Assembly (NCBI GenBank): GCA_027405735.1
Contig: JAPEHQ010000002.1
Location: 2,802,501 to 2,866,500, forward strand
DNA: 64,000 nucleotides
Source: Mucor racemosus
Lineage: Eukaryota > Mucoromycota > Mucoromycetes > Mucorales > Mucoraceae
Direction: 5' to 3'
Both the position numbers and the translations under genes were made by a program. Below, piece by piece: positions 58,844-64,000 of this stretch; position 1 is the stretch's first letter, and each line of letters starts with the position of its first letter. A model generated the notes under the pieces. That model had not been told where the DNA came from. It saw only the letters and a program-made list of their open reading frames with translations, and did not search any database.

Positions 58844-59383
58844 ATATACTATGTTGTGTGATGCCATCAAGTACCATATGTTATCATCTTCTACAGTATC
58901 AATACATCTTACAATCTATTGACTACGACATGTATTATTGAAGTTGAAAGTCTTGATATCGGATATAAGAAACTCCTAGCGTAATAAGTTTAATCTTCTA
59001 ATAATTACCAAGGACGCTTGGGCCTCAATTATGACACCATATTATTTCATCCCAGCGGTTAATCAATTAAGTAGCTATCAAATCAATATCCAAGCACAAC
59101 TAGTAGCGCAGGATTGAAACAAAGCAACTCACAAGCTCTGCAAGAACGGTTAAATTATGATTGATCCATTTCAATTCATAGATTACTATCAAACAGATCT
59201 AATGGTTTAATAGTGCCTTAAATTAAATCTCAGGATATCAATGTCAAATCAATATAAAAGGCCATACTTTTATGTCTAAATAAACGATATCTTGTCTTTA
59301 TTATGCAGTTGAAGGACTGATTCATTACTCATTCTCTTTTAATTGTATTTTTTTTAAGTATTCTTCATCAAACCTGAAAATAT

Positions 59384-59518
59384 ATGACAAGGCTAAACCT
59401 TTTGCTATTCTGCGGATTAGCGTTAGAAGTACCTCCCATTGCAACGGGAGGTCATTTGGATTCATCATATTCGTTGAGAAGAACTAATGGGCTTGCTGAT
59501 CTTAGTAGGTGTAAGTAG
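59384..59518 (+). CDS. Possible small peptide of 44 residues, very uncertain
   Basis: The frame begins MTRLNLLLFCGLALEVPPIA, with a short hydrophobic N-terminus, and ends in DLSRCK. A TATA-like AATATAAAAGG lies near 59251-59261, about 125 bp upstream. It might be a secreted peptide or the first exon of a lost gene, since GTGTAAGT near the end could serve as a splice donor. No homology is recognised, and chance is a reasonable explanation. Confidence 0.15.
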   Translation: MTRLNLLLFCGLALEVPPIATGGHLDSSYSLRRTNGLADLSRCK

Positions 59519-59579
59519 CAGGTAACCAACTTGTTGCTCGAACTGGCTGGACGTACAATGACCCATGGATGCTGGTAGT

Positions 59580-59616
59580 ATTGGTGTCGAGCCGGGTTTT
59601 TCCAGCCGAATTTACT
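59580..59616 (+). repeat. Short repeat R6, copy B
   Basis: ATTGGTGTCGAGCCGGG, then TTTTTCCAGCCGAATTTACTA. Partner of 16512-16549. It is followed by ordinary AT-rich DNA, so only a fragment is shared. Confidence 0.45.
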
Positions 59617-59771
59617 AGTATGCATATCATATGCATTAATGAAAAAAGAAAAAACTTGCTAGGCATATACAAAACTTATTAAGAAAAAAAAGGAAGATCA
59701 TATTTGATAGGAAATGAGAAGCAAGGGTCATCGGAGATTCTCTTTCAAAATTCATATCCTAATACCAAAGG

Positions 59772-59861
59772 GCTTCCCCTTTGGCGGGTTTGAACTCACG
59801 AATATGTGTGTCGCACTCAATTTGTAGCCCATGCGCTACCCGTTAAGCTTGTCACTCTCCT
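59772..59861 (-). other. tRNA-like sequence, possible SINE head or tRNA relic
   Basis: On the minus strand, CTTAACGGGTAGCGCATGGG resembles a tRNA D-arm/box A region and GTGAGTTCAAACCCGC resembles box B. The T-stem does not pair and no acceptor stem can be closed, so it is not a functional tRNA. It may be the tRNA-derived head of a SINE or a tRNA pseudogene. A true tRNA with an intron seems unlikely. Confidence 0.25.
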
Positions 59862-61245
59862 TTGGTCTACAATTTTAATCCCCATACATGTGAACATGCA
59901 CTACAGCCGACCTCCTGTGCTGCTCAGGATAATTTCGTTGTGCCCAGGTGGGCTGCACACTATAGCCTGAGCTGTTGTACCCACTGAATATGATTAAAAA
60001 GCTAATAACAAGATGCACATGGGCACAACAAAAGAAACTGCACACGGGCATAACGAAAAGTCTGCATGTACAGAGCTATAGACTCTGTCCATGTGTATGA
60101 CATTAATCCCATGTGTGTATAATAATAGTAGAATTGCCCATAAGCATATCATTATCCCTATTTGTGCATAATAAGAAATCTGACCATGAGCGTAATAATG
60201 AGCTGATCGTATGGGCACAAATTGGTTTGTATATGAGCATCGTGCTGTTCTCAAAGTTCCATTGCATTTTTTATTGGAATGTGTTTTTAAATTACATTTG
60301 CTTTTATCAAATTAATAGTATATATTATAGACAATACAACTCAATATGTTGTTGATGTAGTAGAGCATACATTCAACAGCCAATATAATTACTCTTATCA
60401 TCATTTGTAAATATTTTTGTAGCTTTAACATTTACAGCAACAATGGTTTTTGCTCGGGCATAAACTTATTAAATAGCACTTACTGCTTAAATTGATACCG
60501 CAAGACAAATCTAAGATTATAAATGTTACTTTATCACTCATAAAATTAAACAAATTAACCTTCTTTAAACTTACTACTATTTTAGTTTACAATTGTCAGC
60601 TGTAAAAAGATTTGTTTTCAAGTATAGTTACGATCCAAACTATGGTTATTAGGCAAGACATCAGATTATTAATCTTTTTTTTTGTATTTCTATAACATTT
60701 AAAATTTTATCACTTTTCTGGAATATTTCGTGAGTCTGTAGCCAGTTCTAGGTTTTCATTGAGTAGATATGAATATCAATGCCTTCGATTTGATCTTAGA
60801 ATGCGGTTAAATAAAAATATCAGCCTCTAATATAGACTGCTACCTATATTAAAAACATTAGAGTCCCTTATGTTACAGTAGCATGCGTATTCAGTTAAAG
60901 AAAAGAGTACTAGCTCGATAGTCTGATATGTCTTATCGAACGGTGGTGAATATATCCTTGGAATATGAAAAAAAGAGAGAAATAACACACGTAGAAAAGA
61001 ATTTTCAAGGCTTTCATTATTCAGCGCAATTAAAACCCTGCTATATTGTACATTTAAGCCAATGTAAAAGTAGCATTACAGCGCATGATCCATAAACTAA
61101 ACAAAATAAACAATATATGTTACCGTATAATATACATTTTTCTACCAGAAAAACTGTTTGTCATATCATAATATATTCATTAAAAAATCGTCAAAGCAAG
61201 CCCGTGGAGCGACGCCGTAATTGAGCATAGCAAGATTGAACGGCT

Positions 61246-61258
61246 AACTCTCCTCTTA
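61246..61258 (+). repeat. Target-site duplication, left copy
   Basis: AACTCTCCTCTTA, repeated exactly at 62044-62056 on the other side of the insertion. R1 copy A has the same 13 bases only once (14463-14475), so it is the unoccupied site. Confidence 0.85.
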
Positions 61259-62043
61259 GACCTTTCTTCCATCTATCCATCTCGAGGTATGGTATAGAGG
61301 GAACTGTTCTTCAGTGCGATCTGGTGGACAATCGTAGAAAGGTCACCACCGAAACTTTCATCCAAGCTGTGGAATGACACGTTGAAAATACTATGAACTA
61401 TGAACCCCTAACACTCACGCTACATATATCAGTCCTTTCGTAGGATGTCTTTTGTTATATTTTGGTTTTTTTCTCCTTTGGTGCCATGTTGTATATATGG
61501 GCCGTGGAAAGTCTCATAGGCCTTAGTGATATACTCCAGGAGTGGTGCCCTGGTAGCCTGGTTAGCGCGAAGCTATTATATCAACCAAATTTGAATTTAC
61601 CGTTTATGTTTCATCTGCTTCATCCTCAGGGATCTTTCATCTAGCTTGATACCGTTTACTATGAAAATACATTATATGCTCCTCCTTGTTGCCGAACCCG
61701 GATCCTTACCCCCACTCTCTCCCTGACCGCAAAGCTATCCTCACTCCCCAAAACCCAGAGCCCAACCCCACATTTGTTTCAACTGTAATCCTGATCACAG
61801 TTGCTCCTCACCATAGAACTTTTGTTCTCAAATATCTCGTATTAACAAACCTTGTACTCAAAAATTCCAGAGTCGTATTTCACATCCCTTGTTTTTTTTT
61901 ACTTTCTTTGCACTTAAAACACGCTTCATATAACACAGAACCCGAACCCCCATATCCAGTCTTATCTCTCACTTCGCCATGGCGTACAGTTATAGGACTT
62001 TAAATAATGAAATAAAGAAATTTATTTCCCTACAAAAAAAAAA
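61259..62043 (+). mobile_element. Non-LTR retroposon insertion with poly(A) tail
   Basis: 785 bp absent from R1 copy A, flanked by the 13-bp direct duplication AACTCTCCTCTTA and ending AATAAAGAAATTTATTTCCC, TAC and an A-run of 10-12. The AATAAA-type signal sits about 25 bases before the tail. This is target-primed reverse transcription: a 5'-truncated LINE, a SINE, or a processed cDNA of a host gene. Its frames contain stops; a Pro-rich stretch (61686 onward) and a final SPWRTVIGL are readable but not identifiable. With no reverse transcriptase motif visible, LINE tail and processed pseudogene remain both possible. Confidence 0.8.
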
Positions 62044-62056
62044 AACTCTCCTCTTA
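62044..62056 (+). repeat. Target-site duplication, right copy
   Basis: Exact second copy of AACTCTCCTCTTA immediately after the poly(A) tail. The first two A residues could belong to the tail or the duplication. Confidence 0.85.
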
Positions 62057-62791
62057 TACTATGGTATATCTAAGTTTTAAATAAAAAAGCGTTTTTTATA
62101 TAACTTTTATTATATTTAACCACGTATTATGGTCTGAAAATTCAGTTTTTGTAGCGGACATTTTCGGGACTCATTTTACCCTTACCAACACTCATGATTT
62201 TGATCAAAAAAAAGAAAAATCAAATTTTGATACCAAAATCAACGTTTAAATGTATTACAATGTGAGAGAAAATTGTAGCCATAACTAATACACATTTTAT
62301 AAAAGCTTAATATTAAATGTTAAGTAATAAAACCTAGCATTTTTGGCCCAAAAACGGTTTTTTGATTAAAGGATTTTCATGTAGTATTTTGCAATAAAAA
62401 GGTCTGCTATTTTTTATTGAGCAAATAGAGCGCTAAATTCTGTATATGTGTATACTTTTTGTTTTTATAATTGGTAGTATAATTAACTCTAGATTTGTAA
62501 AATCAGAAAAAAAAATTTAAAAATGCCAAAAATTGATGATCTGCACAAAAATAATTTTCTAAATTAATATTCCGCTTATAAGCTTTGTAAGTCTTAAAAA
62601 TAAGAGATTTTATAATACTTGAGAACTTTTTCAAGAATTTATGATGCTGTATCCACTTGATTCAAGCTTATTACTGTAACTCTTTATACAAGTTAATATT
62701 GTGTAATAGTTTATTTGGTGATATTATAGTCTTACTTTATAATTATCGCGTTAGAGATTAGAGGTGATTTACATTAAGTTTTAGTCTTACC

Positions 62792-62799
62792 CCTCCAAC
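62792..62799 (+). repeat. Probable 8-bp hAT target site, left copy
   Basis: CCTCCAAC immediately before the terminus TAGGAATGGGC. At the same place R1 copy A reads CTCTCCAAT without an element. The second copy must lie beyond the window at the far end of the transposon. Confidence 0.6.
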
Positions 62800-64000
62800 T
62801 AGGAATGGGCTTCGATTCGAGTTTGAATCGAGTTTTAACGGAAACGGCTATTCGATTCGAGTTGGAAAACGGTCCGTTTTTTTTGTAACTCAGATAAATA
62901 ACGGGGTGGAAGCAAGTATCGGGTCGTCTTGAGCAGACCGTTATAATATCAGCTTTGACAAATTAATATACATATATGAAATCATGCATCGATATTTATT
63001 TCATGAATTTAACAACTAAAAAAACTAATTAAGGCACATGATTTTACATTACACCTTGGTAAATAATTCACTTTGCCAACAAGTTAGCAACACAATTTTT
63101 TCTCCAGTATCTGGATGCAGCTTGGCTCTTGTATTATTTATGACATATTTCGCTTGTGAGAATAGCCTTTCGGCAGGGACGCTTGTAGCAGGAATAGATA
63201 AATATTTTTTAGCAAATAATGATAGTGTTGGAAAAAGATTTTCATGCTGCTTCCAAAATTTTAGGGGCAAGGTCGCATATTTTTTTCCAAGTTCCATGTT
63301 GGTTATGGCAACTTCGTCTTCATCGTTAGTGTCATCGTCATCATCATCTATTGTGTTTTATATAAATGCTCCATTAGTAAATGTTATCAAAATTACATAA
63401 ATGACAGCTTTACCATTTTGCAATTTATATCTGCGCAATTTCAGCTTCGACTTGTACTCTTTTCTGTGGTCAATGTCAAGGTACCTTTTCAAATCAGCAT
63501 TTGTTTCAACATAATGTTTGATTATGTCAACATTTCCTTCGTACAACTGAACCTTTTTATATCTTTCATCTTCTTGTGATCTAGATGGTCGAGTTGAGCC
63601 AACTATATCTTCATCATCAGAAGTATTATAAGAAGAATCGGAAGAGTCAATACTATCAATGTCCATAATTGTTGATGTCGATGGGCCTGATGCAAAAAAT
63701 GTTATATATCAGTAATGTAAATCAAAATACAGAACAGATATGAATTACCTGCTTCATTTCCATAGATCATTCTGTACATCACTGTTTTGCTACTACTACT
63801 ACCATCTAGTTCTCTAGCATAATACTTTTCTAAAAATGAGGAAAATGATTCCTTGCAAACAGCTATTTGTTCATCAATTATATTTTTCTCCCATTTTTGA
63901 TCTTTCCTAAAATAATAAAAATAATAAGCATCATCAGCTACAAGAAAGATAAAAGTAGTACCAGTATGAAAACTTCAGACTCGGGTCAACCAAGGTGGAA
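62800..64000 (-). mobile_element. hAT-family DNA transposon, cut by the window edge
   Basis: It starts at the terminus TAGGAATGGGCTTC, typical of hAT elements, followed by subterminal CGATTCGAG and GAATCGAG repeats and AACGGTCCGTTTT. A minus-strand transposase with intact splice sites follows at 63049 onward. The element interrupts R1 copy B and is therefore younger. The 5' end is outside the window. Truncated relatives of this terminus lie at 195-334 and 17238-17427. Confidence 0.82.
63049..64000 (-). CDS. hAT transposase, C-terminal part
   Basis: Partial, running off the right edge. Visible exons are 63906-63750 approximately, 63686-63414 and 63347-63049, with canonical GT-AG introns that all keep the frame. 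The last exon carries the hAT dimerisation domain: LSLFAKKYLSIPATSVPAER, then LFSQAKYVINNTRAKLHPDT and VLLTCWQSEL. The region before it is acidic (SSDSSYNTSDDEDI) and separates the catalytic fold from the dimerisation helix, as is usual. The N-terminal BED zinc finger and the catalytic Asp residues would be in unseen upstream exons. No stop or frameshift is present in the visible 240 or so codons, so the copy may be active or only recently inactivated. Confidence 0.85.

Larger units (their letters stand above)
58844..59960. other. Gene-poor spacer with minor elements
   Basis: AT-rich. It contains a short possible reading frame at 59384-59518, R6 copy B at 59580-59616 and a tRNA-like block at 59772-59861. 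Nothing else is recognised. Confidence 0.45.
59961..62799 (+). repeat. Large duplicated segment R1, copy B
   Basis: Direct-orientation partner of 12301-15212. It starts TATAGCCTGAGCTGTTG and is collinear up to 62799, where the hAT element begins. It lacks two blocks present in copy A and the 14124-14307 MITE, but carries a 785-bp poly(A) retroposon at 61259-62043. The open frames of the region are short and not shared with copy A, so R1 is non-coding apart from the dynein fragment at its right edge. Confidence 0.8.

Noticed and set aside
59994..60254. 86-codon minus-strand frame with CSYTNQFVPIRSAHY-like text, also readable in R1 copy A (12243-12664)
   Set aside because: The two copies differ by frameshifts and stops with no sign of protein-level conservation; treated as non-coding repeat.
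61686..62003. 105-codon frame in the retroposon as a protein gene
   Set aside because: Pro-rich start without known domain, inside a 5'-truncated poly(A) insertion; at most a relic of the parent sequence.

Overview
The window is nuclear DNA from a filamentous fungus, most likely an early-diverging Mucoromycota lineage (Mucorales-like). The evidence is AT-rich intergenic DNA, short GT-AG introns of about 50-100 nt in nearly every gene, a chitin synthase fused to a myosin motor, a decayed F-box/LRR gene, a secreted LysM protein, and many hAT and Tc1/mariner remnants. No genus is claimed.

Layout: 1-3.8 kb is gene-free and full of repeats. A tRNA-Gln(UUG) lies at 3.84 kb and a broken F-box/LRR gene at 4.6-6.0 kb. 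A five-exon NDT80/PhoG-like transcription factor is at 6.2-8.7 kb, followed by a small Ser/Gly-rich surface-type protein at 9.4 kb. From 9.7 to 18.5 kb lies a repeat domain with a roughly 2.9 kb duplicated segment and a dynein-intermediate-chain gene fragment. The gene-rich core runs from 18.5 to 44.6 kb: UPF0538 protein, LysM secreted protein, EamA/DMT transporter, mitochondrial seryl-tRNA synthetase, a possible TPX2-like spindle protein, ribosomal protein L12 (uL11), NOP56, gamma-glutamyltransferase, myosin-motor chitin synthase, and a His/Cys-rich low-complexity protein. A second gene-poor stretch at 44.6-49 kb holds a dead Tc1/mariner transposase. DNA polymerase alpha catalytic subunit (POL1, 13 exons), a Nudix-fold protein and a coiled-coil protein of unknown function follow at 49-58 kb. 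The window ends in a second repeat domain (58.3-64 kb): the partner copy of the 2.9 kb segment, split by a poly(A)-tailed retroposon and then by an apparently intact hAT transposon that runs off the right edge.

The genes are independent housekeeping and cell-wall genes, not a pathway cluster. The core gives translation (SerRS, RPL12), snoRNP assembly (NOP56), DNA replication (POL1), cell wall and surface (chitin synthase, LysM protein, Ser/Gly protein), glutathione turnover (GGT) and transcription control (NDT80-like). The most informative non-genic signal is the layered transposon record. Two copies of one segment serve as mutual empty-site controls, which allows three separate insertions to be ordered and one target-site duplication to be read directly.

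Gene models were spliced by hand from GT-AG junctions that keep the reading frame and protein-family continuity. Exon coordinates are in each entry. Repeat boundaries come from by-eye alignment and are good to roughly 5-20 bases.
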